A DNA stretch of 64,000 bases, taken from contig NZ_CP021112.1 of assembly GCF_002119765.1 (NCBI RefSeq), forward strand, positions 2,412,501 to 2,476,500, in the 5' to 3' direction. Position numbers and translations under genes: made by a program. Shown piece after piece: positions 24,316 to 34,080 of the stretch. The notes beneath the pieces were generated by a model. The model ran no database searches and was not told where the DNA came from. It saw only the letters and a list, made by a program, of their open reading frames with translations. Position 1 is the stretch's first letter, and the number at the start of each line of letters is the position of its first letter. Source of the DNA: Pseudorhodoplanes sinuspersici (GTDB taxonomy: Bacteria > Pseudomonadota > Alphaproteobacteria > Rhizobiales > Xanthobacteraceae).

Positions 24316-25799
24316 GCTGGTGTTTCCTCTCCTGTGGTCTTTTCTGTTATTGTAGAATTTGGCGTTGGCGTTCCGCCCGCCACGGCGCGCCCGAGATCGA
24401 AAGCTGCCGCCGGGCCGCCGATGCGTTCGATCAGTGCCGCCTGATCTTTTTTGGCTTCGAGGTCGACCGCCTCCGGATCGCAGATTGCTCTCAAGGCGCT
24501 TTCCATTTGCTCGAACACCATTTGGTGTTCCGGCGATAAACTGAGGTTCGTCGTTTCCTCGGGATCGTTCACCAGATCGAACAGTTCAGGTTCATGGCGG
24601 ACGTAATAGTGATACTTCCAGCGCCCGCGCCGCAGCATGTAGGCGCCGGTATTCGATCCGACCGCATGATATTCGCTGAGCACCGTGCGACTGAGGTCCA
24701 ACGGCTTTTTAGCAATTGCGTGCAAAGATTGACCGCTTGCATCGGGCAGAACCTCGGCGGCATCAAGCCCGAAGCTTTCGACCAGTGTTACTGAAACATC
24801 CAGCAAGCTGACCGGCGTAGCGCAACGCCCATGTTCGAAATCCGGACCCGCGATAATCAACGGAACATCGGTGGATTCGCGGTAGAGGTTTGACTTTCCC
24901 CACTGTCCTCGCGCACCAAGATTGTCACCATGATCCGATGCGTAGATAACACGCGTCGTATCCATCAATCCGGTGGCTTCGAGTGCGGTCATCAGCCGCC
25001 CGACATTGTGATCCAACCACGAGATGAGCCCGTAATAGGCCGCGATTGCAGTCTTTCGCTCGACATCATCCTTGAGTGTCGTCTCATGGCTCCAGAAATC
25101 TTCATGTTCCTGCAGCCAGGGATGCAGTTTGTAACCCGTGCGGGGATGAAGTTTCGGTTCAGGCAGGTCGTCGCGCCGATAAAGCTCAAAGAATTTTGGC
25201 GGTGCTACGAGGGGGAAATGCGGTGCGACGAATCCGACATACAGGCACCAGGGCTCGTGCGAAGTTCGGCTCCTGTCGTGCAGCCAGTCAACGGCAAGAT
25301 CGGTGATGGCGTGATCGTAGCGAGTATAGTCTGATTCGCCCGGGCCGATGTAATCACCCAGCATTCGTTTGGCGTTCGGGCGGTTTTTCGGTAGCGGGTC
25401 ACGGATCGAGGCCCAGACCATGCCGACGCCCTTATGGAGATGCATCGGGATATGTTCAGCGTCAAAGCCGGTCGGAAGATCCTCTTTCTGATAATGGAGC
25501 TTCCCGATCGATTCGACGGCAATGCCGGCGTCCTGCAGCGCATGCCCCCAGCTACGGATGCGGCCATCGTAACCGAAGGAATTATCCCAGTAACGGCAGC
25601 GATGAACGGCTTGGCCAGTCGCCATCGCGGCTCTGGCGGGCACGCAGATCGGGCTCGGCGTGACCGCATTGGTGAACATCGTGCCACGTGCCGCGAGACG
25701 ATCCAGATTCGGCGTCGAGGCAAAGGGATGGCCCGCGCAGCCCATGGCGCGCGCCTGATGCTCGTCTGAAAGAATGACAAGCGTATTGGTCGGCGTCAT
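24285..25799 (-). CDS. Sulfatase (arylsulfatase family)
   Basis: 504 residues. The N-terminus carries a metal-binding SDEHQARAMG region (Asp12) and the sulfatase signature CVPARAAMATG with Cys52, the residue converted to formylglycine in the C-x-P/A-x-R motif. Further on are DHGDNLGARGQWGKSNLYRE, the second metal/sulfate-binding segment, and a long C-terminal subdomain. It should cleave sulfate esters in the cytoplasm or periplasm (no clear signal peptide is seen). The start at 25799 lies 3 bases from the upstream MarR stop (25803), giving a MarR-sulfatase-Bug unit. The substrate is unknown. Confidence 0.85.
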   Translation of the reverse strand: MTPTNTLVILSDEHQARAMGCAGHPFASTPNLDRLAARGTMFTNAVTPSPICVPARAAMATGQAVHRCRYWDNSFGYDGRIRSWGHALQDAGIAVESIGKLHYQKEDLPTGFDAEHIPMHLHKGVGMVWASIRDPLPKNRPNAKRMLGDYIGPGESDYTRYDHAITDLAVDWLHDRSRTSHEPWCLYVGFVAPHFPLVAPPKFFELYRRDDLPEPKLHPRTGYKLHPWLQEHEDFWSHETTLKDDVERKTAIAAYYGLISWLDHNVGRLMTALEATGLMDTTRVIYASDHGDNLGARGQWGKSNLYRESTDVPLIIAGPDFEHGRCATPVSLLDVSVTLVESFGLDAAEVLPDASGQSLHAIAKKPLDLSRTVLSEYHAVGSNTGAYMLRRGRWKYHYYVRHEPELFDLVNDPEETTNLSLSPEHQMVFEQMESALRAICDPEAVDLEAKKDQAALIERIGGPAAAFDLGRAVAGGTPTPNSTITEKTTGEETPACLVVDQSLE

Positions 25800-25802
25800 G
25801 GC

Positions 25803-26291
25803 TCAGATTTCCAGAAAGTCGCGTCGGTCTGCCGCGACCTGCAACTTGTCGATGATACGAAGAAAAGTGGTGCGCTCCTGTGGGGTTAGTGCATCGAGCA
25901 ACTGCTCTTGCCGCTGTTGCATCGCCGGCAAGACTTTGGCGTGCAAAGCGCGGCCAGCGCGCGTGAGCGACATATAAGCGCTTCGGCGGTCATCATCGGT
26001 GCGCCGGACGGAAATGAGGCCGCGCGTCTCGAGCGCGCGAAAAATTCGACTGATCTGCCCGGGGTCAAAACCGGCAAGATCTGTGATCGCGCTGCCGTTC
26101 ATCTCGCCGTGCAGCGACAGCAGGGCAAGGATCCGCCATTCCGGAACACGCAGATTTCCGGCGCGTTTCAGAACGAAGCCCGCCTGGCGGTTGAGCTTCG
26201 CGCTGAGCGTCGACAGGCGGTACGTGACATAGAGTTGGAGCGGACGCTCGCCAGCCCCGTCAATACTCTTGAGTTTGCGGTTCTCGGGCAT
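25803..26291 (-). CDS. MarR family transcriptional regulator
   Basis: 162 residues with the winged-helix order of MarR proteins: YRLSTLSAKLNR dimer helix, VPEWRILALLSL, the recognition helix ITDLAGFDPGQISRIF, and the wing SVRRTDDDRRS. It is the first gene of the sulfatase and Bug unit. Two perfect palindromes (26316-26348) lie 25 bases upstream of its ATG, so autoregulation and control of the sulfatase by a small-molecule ligand are likely. Confidence 0.9.
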   Translation of the reverse strand: MPENRKLKSIDGAGERPLQLYVTYRLSTLSAKLNRQAGFVLKRAGNLRVPEWRILALLSLHGEMNGSAITDLAGFDPGQISRIFRALETRGLISVRRTDDDRRSAYMSLTRAGRALHAKVLPAMQQRQEQLLDALTPQERTTFLRIIDKLQVAADRRDFLEI

Positions 26292-26315
26292 CTGCCTCTC
26301 CTTCGGTCCATTCTA

Positions 26316-26348
26316 ATTGATTAATCAATATTTGATCAATCAAATATT
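26316..26348. promoter_or_regulatory. Paired palindromic operators upstream of MarR
   Basis: ATTGATTAATCAAT (26316-26329) is a perfect palindrome. AATATTTGAT-CA-ATCAAATATT (26327-26348) has perfect 10-bp arms. They overlap by three bases and lie just upstream of the MarR start at 26291, as expected for an autoregulatory MarR operator. Confidence 0.75.
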
Positions 26349-26415
26349 TAAGGCGAAATGGCCACCTCCTTTTGCGGCGGTCACGCTCTCAAAACCGCGT
26401 GGGAAGGTTTACGGG

Positions 26416-26877
26416 CTATTTGTCGAACGGCAGCGATGCTTCCAGCTTGATTTCTTTCAGGATGACGTTCGAGCGAACATGCTTGATGCCGGGCAACCGG
26501 AACATGAAATCCTCAAGGAACCGGTTATAGGCGTGCATGTCGCGCGTCACGACGCGCAGGTGGTAATCGGCGTCACCCGTCGTCGCGAAACATTCCAGCA
26601 CCTCGGCGCGCGCCGTCACGCGCGATACGAAGGTTTCGACAAAACTCGTGTCGTGCCGCTCCAGCGAGACATGGATGATGGCTGACATGTTAAAGCCCGC
26701 TTTCTCGCGATCGACCAGCGCGGTGTAGCGGCGAATAATCCCGCCATCCTCCAGCGCGCGAACCCGCCGCCAGCAAGCCGAAGTCGACATGCCGACGGTG
26801 TCCGCCAGCTCCTGGTTGGTCGCGCGTGCATCGCGCTGCAGTTGGGCCAGCACCCGCTCGTCCTGCGCTTCCAGCAT
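26416..26877 (-). CDS. Lrp/AsnC family transcriptional regulator
   Basis: 153 residues: an N-terminal helix-turn-helix (LAQLQRDARATNQELADTV, GMSTSACWRRVRALE) and a RAM ligand-binding domain (ARAEVLECFATTGDADYHLRVV). It is divergent from the large indolepyruvate:ferredoxin oxidoreductase gene and shares a 157-bp promoter region with a perfect palindrome. Lrp proteins often respond to amino acids, so it is likely to control the adjacent amino-acid-degrading enzyme. Confidence 0.9.
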   Translation of the reverse strand: MLEAQDERVLAQLQRDARATNQELADTVGMSTSACWRRVRALEDGGIIRRYTALVDREKAGFNMSAIIHVSLERHDTSFVETFVSRVTARAEVLECFATTGDADYHLRVVTRDMHAYNRFLEDFMFRLPGIKHVRSNVILKEIKLEASLPFDK

Positions 26878-26896
26878 TTTTCGACGTTGCTCCTGA

Positions 26897-26915
26897 AACG
26901 GTAATTCCTACCGTT
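26897..26915. promoter_or_regulatory. Lrp-type operator between lrp and the oxidoreductase
   Basis: AACGGTA (26897-26903) and its perfect inverse TACCGTT (26909-26915) flank ATTCC. It sits 20 bases upstream of the Lrp-family start in the divergent promoter region. Spacing and position are typical of Lrp/AsnC operators. Confidence 0.6.
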
Positions 26916-27034
26916 TTGCGGTCATTGTTGCAAATTATTACCGATCTGGCCAACAGCATGCCTAAAATTGGTCTAATCTGCCACGCGGTCCGAGTCACAA
27001 TCACACCGAAGAAATCGGCAAGCGGGAGAAGCCG

Positions 27035-30000
27035 ATGCACCAGCCATCGCACATGCTGGACCATTACGAACTGGCTGACCGTTACCAGCGAACCAAGGGG
27101 CGAGTTTTTCTCACCGGCACGCAGGCGCTCGTCCGTGTTCTGCTCAATCAGGCGCGGAGCGACCAGCTGGCTGGTCTCGACACAGCGGGCTTCGTCTCGG
27201 GCTATCGCGGTTCGCCGCTCGGCGGGCTTGATCTTGAGCTCTGGCGCGCCCGCGAGCTGATCGTGCAGAACCGCATCGAATTTCTGCCCGCCGTCAACGA
27301 AGACCTCGCTGCAACCGCAGTGCTTGGCTCGCAACAGGTCGAGACTAACTCCGATCGCAAAGTTCAAGGCGTGTTTGGCCTCTGGTACGGCAAGGGCCCG
27401 GGCGTCGATCGGGCAGGCGATGCCTTGAAGCATGGCAACGCCTATGGCTCATCACCGCATGGTGGGGTGCTGGTCGTGGCAGGCGACGACCATGGCTGTG
27501 TGTCGTCATCGATGCCGCATCAGTCGGACGTCGCTTTCATGGCGTGGTTCATGCCGGTGCTAAACCCGGCTGATATCGGCGAGTATCTCACCTTCGGTGA
27601 ATACGGCTATGCGCTCAGCCGCTTTTCCGGGATGTGGGTCGGCTTCAAGGCAATCTCGGAGACGGTGGAGTCGGCAGCGTCGGTCACGCTGCAGGCACCG
27701 CGCCTCTGGAGGCAGCCCGATTTCGAAACGCCGCCGGGTGGTCTGCATTATCGCTGGCCGGATCTGCCGGGACCACAGATCGAAGAGCGCATGGAGGCAA
27801 AGAAGCATGCCGTCTATGCTTTCGCCCGTGCCAATCCGATCGATCGCCGCATCTACAACATCGAGAATGCGCGCTACGGCATCGTCACGACCGGAAAGGG
27901 CCACCGCGATCTGATGGAGGCGCTGCGTCTTCTTGGACTCGATGAGAGAACATGCCGCAGGCTCGGGATCGATATTTACAAGGTCGGCATGGTTTGGCCG
28001 CTCCCGCTGCACGATGCGCTGGAATTCGTGAAGGGCAAGCACGAGATCCTCGTCATCGAGGAGAAGCGCGGCATCATCGAAAGCCAGTTCAAGGAATATT
28101 TTTACGACTATCCGGGGCGTAAGCCTGAGCGCATGGTCGGCAAACATGACGAGAACGGCAATCGTCTCGTGCCCTGGACCGGCGAATTGTCGCCACGTGC
28201 GCTTGCAACGATTGTGGCCGGGCGGCTCGACAACATGTTTCCGGAGCTGTCCTTGAAGGCGCGCGCGGAGGCACTCATGCCCACGGCAGACCGCCTCATC
28301 CAGATCGCGGGTGCCACGCGGACGCCATATTTCTGTTCGGGCTGCCCACACAACACATCAACGAAAGTGCCCGAAGGGTCGAAGGCGCTAGCAGGCATCG
28401 GGTGCCATTTTATGGCGAGTTGGATGGATCGCGAGACCTCCTCGCTGATCCAGATGGGAGGCGAGGGCGTGAATTGGGCTGCCTCGTCAAAGTTCACTGG
28501 CGCCGGGCATATCTTCCAGAATCTCGGCGAGGGGACCTACTACCACTCTGGTTCGATGGCCATTCGCCAGGCGATCGCGGCCGGCGCTAACATCACATAC
28601 AAGATCCTGTTCAATGACGCGGTGGCAATGACCGGGGGCCAACCGGTCGACGGTCCGCTGAGTGTTCAGACGATCGCACATAGTGTGCGCGCCGAGGGCG
28701 TGTGGCGAATCGCGCTCGTGTCCGACGATCCATCGAAGTTCCGCGCCGACGATTTTCCGCCCGGCACGGCCATCCATCACCGTCGCGATCTCGATCGCGT
28801 GCAGCGCGAATTGCGCGACGTGACGGGCGTCTCGGTGCTGATCTACGAACAGACCTGCGCGACCGAAAAGCGGCGCCGGCGCAAGCGCGGCACAATCGAG
28901 GAACCGCAGAAATTTGTGGTGATCAACGACCTCGTCTGCGAGGGCTGCGGCGATTGCTCGGTGGAATCAAACTGCCTGAGTGTCGAGCCCAAAGAGACAC
29001 CGTTCGGCCGCAAGCGCACGATCAACCAATCGACCTGCAACAAGGATTTCTCCTGCCTCAATGGTTTCTGTCCGAGCTTTGTCACGGTGGAGGGCGCCCG
29101 GCGGCGCAAGCCGCGCGCTTCGGACCATGATCCTGTCGGGCGCGCGCAGTCATTGCCCTTGCCGCCGCCGGTTGTGCTCGATCGTCCCTTCGATCTCCTG
29201 GTCACCGGTGTCGGCGGCACCGGAGTCATCACCATTGGCATGCTGGTGACGATGGCGGCGCATCTGGAAGGGCGGGGCGCGTCGGTGCTCGATTTCACCG
29301 GCTTTGCGCAGAAGTTCGGCCCCGTTCTGAGTTATGTACGCATCGCTGCGCACCCTGACGATATTTATCAGGCGCGGATCGATCAGGGCGCCGCGGACGC
29401 GCTGATCGGGTGCGATCTTGTGGTCTCGACGTCGCCAAAGGCGTCAGGCACGTATCGCCCCGGCATGTGCGCGGTCGTCAACACCGCCGAGATGCCGACC
29501 GGGGATGTTGTACGGTTTCGGGACGCCAGTCTTGCTATTCCGGCGAGGCTGCGCGCGGTGGAAAAGCTGATTGGTGCGGAGGCACTGAGATGCCTGAATG
29601 CCAACAAGGCGGCCGAAACATTGCTCGGTAATGCCGTGTTCGCCAACATGATGATGCTGGGTTTCGGTTGGCAGTGCGGTCTTGTGCCGGTCTCGCACGC
29701 CGCATTGATGCGCGCGATCGAACTGAACGGCGTCTCCGTCGAGCAAAACAAAGCGGCTTTCGCCTGGGGCAGGCTTGCCTGTGCGGACGCGGCCTTCTTC
29801 AGGCAGGCGATGGGCGGCGATGAACCCGCCCCGGAGACGCTCGACGACGTCATCACGCGGCGCGAGGTTTTCCTCACCGCATATCAAGGCGCTGCTTATG
29901 CGCGTAAGTATCGCGCGCTTGTTGACGATATGCGGCATGCTGAGGCGGCTTTTGGGTCGGACAAAGTCACCGATGCTGTGGCGCGTTCGCTGTTCAAGTT

Positions 30001-30475
30001 GATGGCATATAAGGACGAGTATGAAGTTGCTCGGCTGCATGTCGAGACCGGGTTCATCGACCGGTTGAGAGACGAGTTCGAGGGCGATTTCAAACTCACC
30101 TACCACCTTGCGCCGCCATTCATGCCGAGTACGCAGGACTCTCGCGGACGTCCGAGGAAGCGCGAATTCGGCCGTTGGATGCAAATTCCGTTTAAAATAC
30201 TTGCCCGGCTGAAATTCTTGCGGGGTACGCCGTTCGACATTTTTGGTTACAGCGCCGAACGACGCATGGAACGCGACCTCATTGTCTGGTTTGAGGCCAT
30301 TATCGCAAAGCTGCAATCGCAACTCAGTTCGGAGCGATTAGACAAGCTGGCAGAGATCGCCGAGCTGCCTCAGGATATCCGCGGATATGGACCCATTAAG
30401 CATCGAGCGATAGCAGATGTGCGTGCTGAGATGGAAAGAAGGCTACCAGGTCCGAGTGGAGTGACGGTTTCCTAG
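27035..30475 (+). CDS. Indolepyruvate/2-oxoacid:ferredoxin oxidoreductase, fused subunits
   Basis: 1146 residues. The N-terminal part holds a GYRGSPLGGLD motif and a thiamine diphosphate region, with EGGEGVNW and ITYKILFNDAVAMTGGQP (about residues 480-535). The middle has a ferredoxin-type 4Fe-4S segment (CEGCGDCSVESNC about 635, and SCLNGFCP). The C-terminus carries the gamma-type domain (TGVGGTGVITIGMLV, FAQKFGPVLSYVRI). This long fusion is common in proteobacteria and oxidises aryl-pyruvates from amino acid breakdown to acyl-CoA using ferredoxin. It is divergently transcribed from an Lrp regulator. The preferred oxoacid is not known. Confidence 0.9.
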   Translation: MHQPSHMLDHYELADRYQRTKGRVFLTGTQALVRVLLNQARSDQLAGLDTAGFVSGYRGSPLGGLDLELWRARELIVQNRIEFLPAVNEDLAATAVLGSQQVETNSDRKVQGVFGLWYGKGPGVDRAGDALKHGNAYGSSPHGGVLVVAGDDHGCVSSSMPHQSDVAFMAWFMPVLNPADIGEYLTFGEYGYALSRFSGMWVGFKAISETVESAASVTLQAPRLWRQPDFETPPGGLHYRWPDLPGPQIEERMEAKKHAVYAFARANPIDRRIYNIENARYGIVTTGKGHRDLMEALRLLGLDERTCRRLGIDIYKVGMVWPLPLHDALEFVKGKHEILVIEEKRGIIESQFKEYFYDYPGRKPERMVGKHDENGNRLVPWTGELSPRALATIVAGRLDNMFPELSLKARAEALMPTADRLIQIAGATRTPYFCSGCPHNTSTKVPEGSKALAGIGCHFMASWMDRETSSLIQMGGEGVNWAASSKFTGAGHIFQNLGEGTYYHSGSMAIRQAIAAGANITYKILFNDAVAMTGGQPVDGPLSVQTIAHSVRAEGVWRIALVSDDPSKFRADDFPPGTAIHHRRDLDRVQRELRDVTGVSVLIYEQTCATEKRRRRKRGTIEEPQKFVVINDLVCEGCGDCSVESNCLSVEPKETPFGRKRTINQSTCNKDFSCLNGFCPSFVTVEGARRRKPRASDHDPVGRAQSLPLPPPVVLDRPFDLLVTGVGGTGVITIGMLVTMAAHLEGRGASVLDFTGFAQKFGPVLSYVRIAAHPDDIYQARIDQGAADALIGCDLVVSTSPKASGTYRPGMCAVVNTAEMPTGDVVRFRDASLAIPARLRAVEKLIGAEALRCLNANKAAETLLGNAVFANMMMLGFGWQCGLVPVSHAALMRAIELNGVSVEQNKAAFAWGRLACADAAFFRQAMGGDEPAPETLDDVITRREVFLTAYQGAAYARKYRALVDDMRHAEAAFGSDKVTDAVARSLFKLMAYKDEYEVARLHVETGFIDRLRDEFEGDFKLTYHLAPPFMPSTQDSRGRPRKREFGRWMQIPFKILARLKFLRGTPFDIFGYSAERRMERDLIVWFEAIIAKLQSQLSSERLDKLAEIAELPQDIRGYGPIKHRAIADVRAEMERRLPGPSGVTVS

Positions 30476-30545
30476 AGCGTGATGCCAAGAGTGCGATTCG
30501 AGCGAACCGGTACCCACTTCGCTCGAAAACCCTTCGCGGGGGGCT
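30472..30545. repeat. Degenerate rhizobial palindromic repeat
   Basis: TAGAGCGTGATGCC...GCGATTCGAGCGAA with inverted GCTCGAAAA resembles the longer repeat at 60463-60519 (TTAGAGCATGATGCCGAAAA). It lies between the oxidoreductase stop and the iclR remnant. It is a partial copy. Confidence 0.5.
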
Positions 30546-30561
30546 GATTATCCCGACCATC

Positions 30562-31168
30562 CTAGTCGCTGCGACGTTCGCTTCGCGGTTTCGATGAGAT
30601 CATCGAGGTGCTGTTGGGGAATTTGACAAGCGAAGATTGGTTGCTAACGAGCGACATCGCGGCGCGGAGCTTGCCTTGCGGATCGCAAATCGGGGCCGCG
30701 AGCGCGCGGAAGCTATGGAAGACTTGTCCGTCGATCCAGGAAAATCCGTCCCTGCGAACCTTGTCGATGATTGATTGGATGTCCTTTTCTGAGGGTTTTC
30801 TGATCTTCCATTTGCTAAAGTTCAAACTTTAGAACTGATTTGGATCTCTCCCGCTCTTGATAAGCGAGAAAGATACGTCCAGCGGCAGAGTCGTAGATTG
30901 GCAGAACTGTTCCCAGACGAAGGTCCGACAGGATCGGCGCGACGTCATTGCGACCGGAACGCCAGCCGGCGTTGGTCTGCCACGCGGCGAATTTTTGAAG
31001 GCAGGTGATGAGATCCGCATAGCAGTCGGTGGCTGCAGAACATTGGTCAATCGTATGGCTGCCGACGTTTCGATAGACCGGTAGGAAAGATGCGTTTGTA
31101 GCGCTTATCCACTCACTCCCAAACGGCCGCGCGAAAAAGGCCGACATTCGCATGTCGGCCTTTTTCAT
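30562..31168 (-). pseudogene. IclR-family regulator remnant, frameshifted and lacking the HTH
   Basis: Two overlapping minus-strand frames (30815-31168 and 30562-30825) together show half of an IclR effector domain: GTVLPIYDSAAGRIFLAYQ in the first, then VRRDGFSWIDGQVFHSFRAL and AAPICDPQGKLRAAMSLV in the second. The junction at about 30815-30830 is a one-base frameshift. No N-terminal winged helix precedes the fragment, and upstream of it is a terminator. It is a decayed gene, not functional. Confidence 0.8.
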
Positions 31169-31171
31169 TTT
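31139..31171 (-). terminator. Rho-independent terminator
   Basis: A 9-bp perfect stem GGCCGACAT (31139-31147) and ATGTCGGCC (31152-31160) with a TCGC loop. Five A precede it and TTTTTCATTTTT follows, so it can work on both strands. On the minus strand it ends the small secreted-protein gene at 31204. Confidence 0.9.
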
Positions 31172-31203
31172 TCGTAAAATTTTAAGTCAGGCTTCGTTGA
31201 GCA

Positions 31204-31563
31204 TTACTGATGGGCGAAGTCTTTCTGCACCAGCATGCGCACGTTGATGTCCGGATCCTGATCGATGTAATAGCTACCGGCTAGGGTTCCGGCTGGCTGA
31301 GGCTGGGCATTCCGTGATTGATTGCTCCTGACTTGAGCACGCGCCTTCCGTGCGCCACGATCGACAGCTCGAGCCTGCGCGCCGCGCGCTTCGATCGTTA
31401 TCGTCGGCGCTGAGCGATAGGCCTGAGCAGTTGCAGGGGTGTTGCCGTGAAAATTGTCGATAACTTGGCCCTGTGCGGCGGAAGCGCCAAAAGCCAATGA
31501 TGCGACAAAAAACGTGAACTTCGCAGCGTAAACAGCGAGGCTGGTGGAACGATATGTGGTCAT
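31204..31563 (-). CDS. Small exported basic protein (119 aa)
   Basis: 119 residues from ATG 31563, which is preceded by a GGAG ribosome site; the longer upstream frame is not protein-like. Residues 1-33 form a signal peptide (TTYRSTSLAVYAAK, hydrophobic core, ending AAQG). The mature protein is Arg/Gln/Ala-rich (ARAVDRGARKARAQVRSNQSR) and ends in SYYIDQDPDINVRMLVQKDF. No family recognised. It is divergent from the response regulator gene at 31761. Confidence 0.6.
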   Translation of the reverse strand: MTTYRSTSLAVYAAKFTFFVASLAFGASAAQGQVIDNFHGNTPATAQAYRSAPTITIEARGAQARAVDRGARKARAQVRSNQSRNAQPQPAGTLAGSYYIDQDPDINVRMLVQKDFAHQ

Positions 31564-31760
31564 TTCATCTCCATTTTTCTGAGCGATCCATCGATCGTCT
31601 GTGGATGATCGAAAGCTAATCGGCTTTTGTCGCAGAGATATCGCGGTGCGGGACGGCGAATGTCTTGGCTCGTCGCGCGGGGCGCCGCTGACACGCTTTG
31701 ATACAATTTTCCCCAGCAGGCCGAATTGTTTGAGAGTATAAGGACTTATGGAGAGCTTCC

Positions 31761-32480
31761 ATGAACCCGGTGCCGCATATCGCCGTTGTTGACGACCACC
31801 GCGACATTCGCGATCTGGTCGGCAAGTATCTTGACCGCCATGGCTATCGCACGAGCCTTGCCGAGAATGCGGCGGCATGCAGGCGTCTTGTCGAGCGCAA
31901 TGCTATCGATCTTGTCGTGCTCGATATCATGATGCCGGGAGAGGATGGGCTGTCGCTCTGCCGTTACTTGCGGGAATCGACAAGTTTGCCGGTGATCATG
32001 CTCACCGCCATGGCGGAAGAGACCGACCGCATCGTCGGCCTGGAACTCGGCGCTGACGACTACCTCACCAAGCCGTTCAATCCGCGTGAGTTGCTGGCCC
32101 GCATCAAGGCGGTGCTACGCCGGGTGCAAAGCCTGCCGCCGCAGCGCGGGCAGATCAAGGCGAAGGAAGTGCGCTTCGACCGCTGGTCGTTGAATGTCGG
32201 ACGCCGTGAACTGACCGACCAGGATGGCCTTGTTGTACCGCTCAGCACGGCCGAGTTCCGGCTGCTGAGCGTCTTCCTCGACCATGCCGGCCTCGTGCTC
32301 AGCCGCGACCAATTGCTCGACCTGACGGTCGGGCGAAACTCCGAGCCATTCGATCGCGCCATCGACAACCAGGTCAGCCGGTTGCGCAAGAAGATCGAAG
32401 CCGATCCCAAATCGCCCGCTCTGATCAAGACCCATTGGGGCGGCGGCTACAGCTTTTCAGCCGAGGTGCCAGCGCAATGA
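31761..32480 (+). CDS. OmpR-family response regulator
   Basis: 239 residues. The receiver domain has Asp11/Asp12 (VVDDH) and phospho-acceptor Asp55 (VVLDIMMPG), followed by MLTAMAEE and LTKPFNPRELLAR. The C-terminal winged helix (about 135-235) is OmpR-like (LSTAEFRLLSVFLDHAGLVLSRDQLL, then VSRLRKKIE). It is followed by its histidine kinase with an ATGA overlap (32477-32480). Target genes are not evident; the nearby exported-protein gene is divergent and could be one. Confidence 0.95.
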   Translation: MNPVPHIAVVDDHRDIRDLVGKYLDRHGYRTSLAENAAACRRLVERNAIDLVVLDIMMPGEDGLSLCRYLRESTSLPVIMLTAMAEETDRIVGLELGADDYLTKPFNPRELLARIKAVLRRVQSLPPQRGQIKAKEVRFDRWSLNVGRRELTDQDGLVVPLSTAEFRLLSVFLDHAGLVLSRDQLLDLTVGRNSEPFDRAIDNQVSRLRKKIEADPKSPALIKTHWGGGYSFSAEVPAQ

Positions 32481-33991
32481 TACGGTTGTGGAATCGCAGC
32501 CTGACCACGCGCTTTGTCGCCATCATGTTGCTGGCCCTGGCGCTGTCGCAGGGCATCAGCTTCCTGCTGTTCGCGGATGAACGCGGACAGGCTCTCTATC
32601 GCGCCATGAAGGCCGAATTCCTGAGTCGGTCTGCGACGGTGGCTCAGGTGCTCGAATCGACGCCGCCGGCGTCGCGGAACGATATTCTGCGCGCAAGCGA
32701 CACGGGCTATTCGCGGTTCTGGGTGTCCCGCGATTTTCCCTCCGATGCGTCGCGCTGGCGCGAAGAAGCCAAGCTTCGCCTTGCCGATCCGTTGCCGAGC
32801 GTGGCCAGCCTTGCCAACCCGGTGGCCGAAGAACGACGTGCCGTCACGCCGGTCGTTGCAACAACGGCTGGGGTGACGAGCGTCGAGACTACAAATTTGC
32901 GCCCCTGGACGGACCTGCCGGCCCATGCCTGGCCGTTGTCCCGGCCGGCCAAATTCCTCTATCTTGATGACTCAAGCGGCATGGGCTTGGCTGTCCAGCT
33001 CAAGGACGGCTCGTGGCTCAGCACCGCCTTCGCCAAAAAGATGGTCAACCCCCTGTTGACCTCGCAATCGATCATCTCGCTCGCGGTAACAGCGGTCATC
33101 CTGTCGATCTGCGCCGCCTTTATCGCACGGAACATGACCCGCCCAATGCGGCGGCTGGCGGTCGCCGCCGAGGCGCTGGGCCGGGGTGAAACGCTGCAGC
33201 CGCTGCCGGAGCGCGGGCCCACCGAAATTCGCCAGACCGCCGAGGCTTTCAACCTGATGCAGGCGCGGCTGCAGCGCTTCGTCGCGGATCGCACCCGTAT
33301 GCTGGCGGCAATCGGGCATGATCTGCGCACCCCGATTACCTCGCTGCGGCTGCGTGCCGAATTCGTCTCGGACGATGAGACCCGCGAAAAAATGTTGAGC
33401 ACGCTGGACGAATTGAAGAGCATGACAGAGGCCACGCTCGCATTCTCACGCGAGCAGGCGATTGCCGAGGAAACCCGCAATGTGAATCTGTCGGCACTGG
33501 TGGAGAGCCTGTGCGATGACCTGGTCGAACTCGGCTACCACGTCTCATTCCTAGACTCGCCCAAAATCGGCTATCGCTGCCGCGCGGATGCGCTCAAACG
33601 CGCGGTGCGCAATCTGGTGGAGAATGCCGTGCGCTATGGCGAACGCGCACGCGTCAGCGTGGCATCGCGCCCCACTTCCATCGAAATCGTCGTCGAGGAC
33701 GACGGACCGGGAATCCCGATCGAGACCATGGACAGCGTGTTCGCACCGTTCTTCCGGCTCGAGAATTCCCGCAATCGCGAGACCGGCGGCATAGGTCTTG
33801 GCTTGTCGATCGCGCGCAATATCGTGCGCCATCACGGCGGCGATGTGATCCTCAGCAACACCGGCTCGGGGCTGCGCGCGGTGATCAGTCTTCCCGTCGT
33901 GGAGCTGCGGACCGAGGGCAAGACCGCTGTTCGCCGTGTGCCCCTGGCCGGCCTTGGTCTGAGGCTCGATAAACGTTCGCCAGCGGTGTGA
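32477..33991 (+). CDS. Membrane sensor histidine kinase
   Basis: 504 residues from ATG 32477. TM helix at about 13-31, a periplasmic region to about 190, TM2 at about 192-215, then HAMP (MTRPMRRLAVAAEALGRG). The dimerisation box is IGHDLRTPITSLRL (His at about 281), with the ATP domain N-box NLVENAVRYG, EDDGPGIP and GIGLGLSIARNIV. It is co-translated with the response regulator. The sensory domain is unrecognised. It resembles the EnvZ-type kinases with an acidic periplasmic sensor. Confidence 0.95.
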   Translation: MIRLWNRSLTTRFVAIMLLALALSQGISFLLFADERGQALYRAMKAEFLSRSATVAQVLESTPPASRNDILRASDTGYSRFWVSRDFPSDASRWREEAKLRLADPLPSVASLANPVAEERRAVTPVVATTAGVTSVETTNLRPWTDLPAHAWPLSRPAKFLYLDDSSGMGLAVQLKDGSWLSTAFAKKMVNPLLTSQSIISLAVTAVILSICAAFIARNMTRPMRRLAVAAEALGRGETLQPLPERGPTEIRQTAEAFNLMQARLQRFVADRTRMLAAIGHDLRTPITSLRLRAEFVSDDETREKMLSTLDELKSMTEATLAFSREQAIAEETRNVNLSALVESLCDDLVELGYHVSFLDSPKIGYRCRADALKRAVRNLVENAVRYGERARVSVASRPTSIEIVVEDDGPGIPIETMDSVFAPFFRLENSRNRETGGIGLGLSIARNIVRHHGGDVILSNTGSGLRAVISLPVVELRTEGKTAVRRVPLAGLGLRLDKRSPAV

Positions 33992-34080
33992 GGGTTCATC
34001 GCACTGCTGGCGGAGCCAATTGCCAAAACTTTTCGGCTGAGCGGCGAGGGTGAGCTGACGACATCAACGTGCCGCGATGC

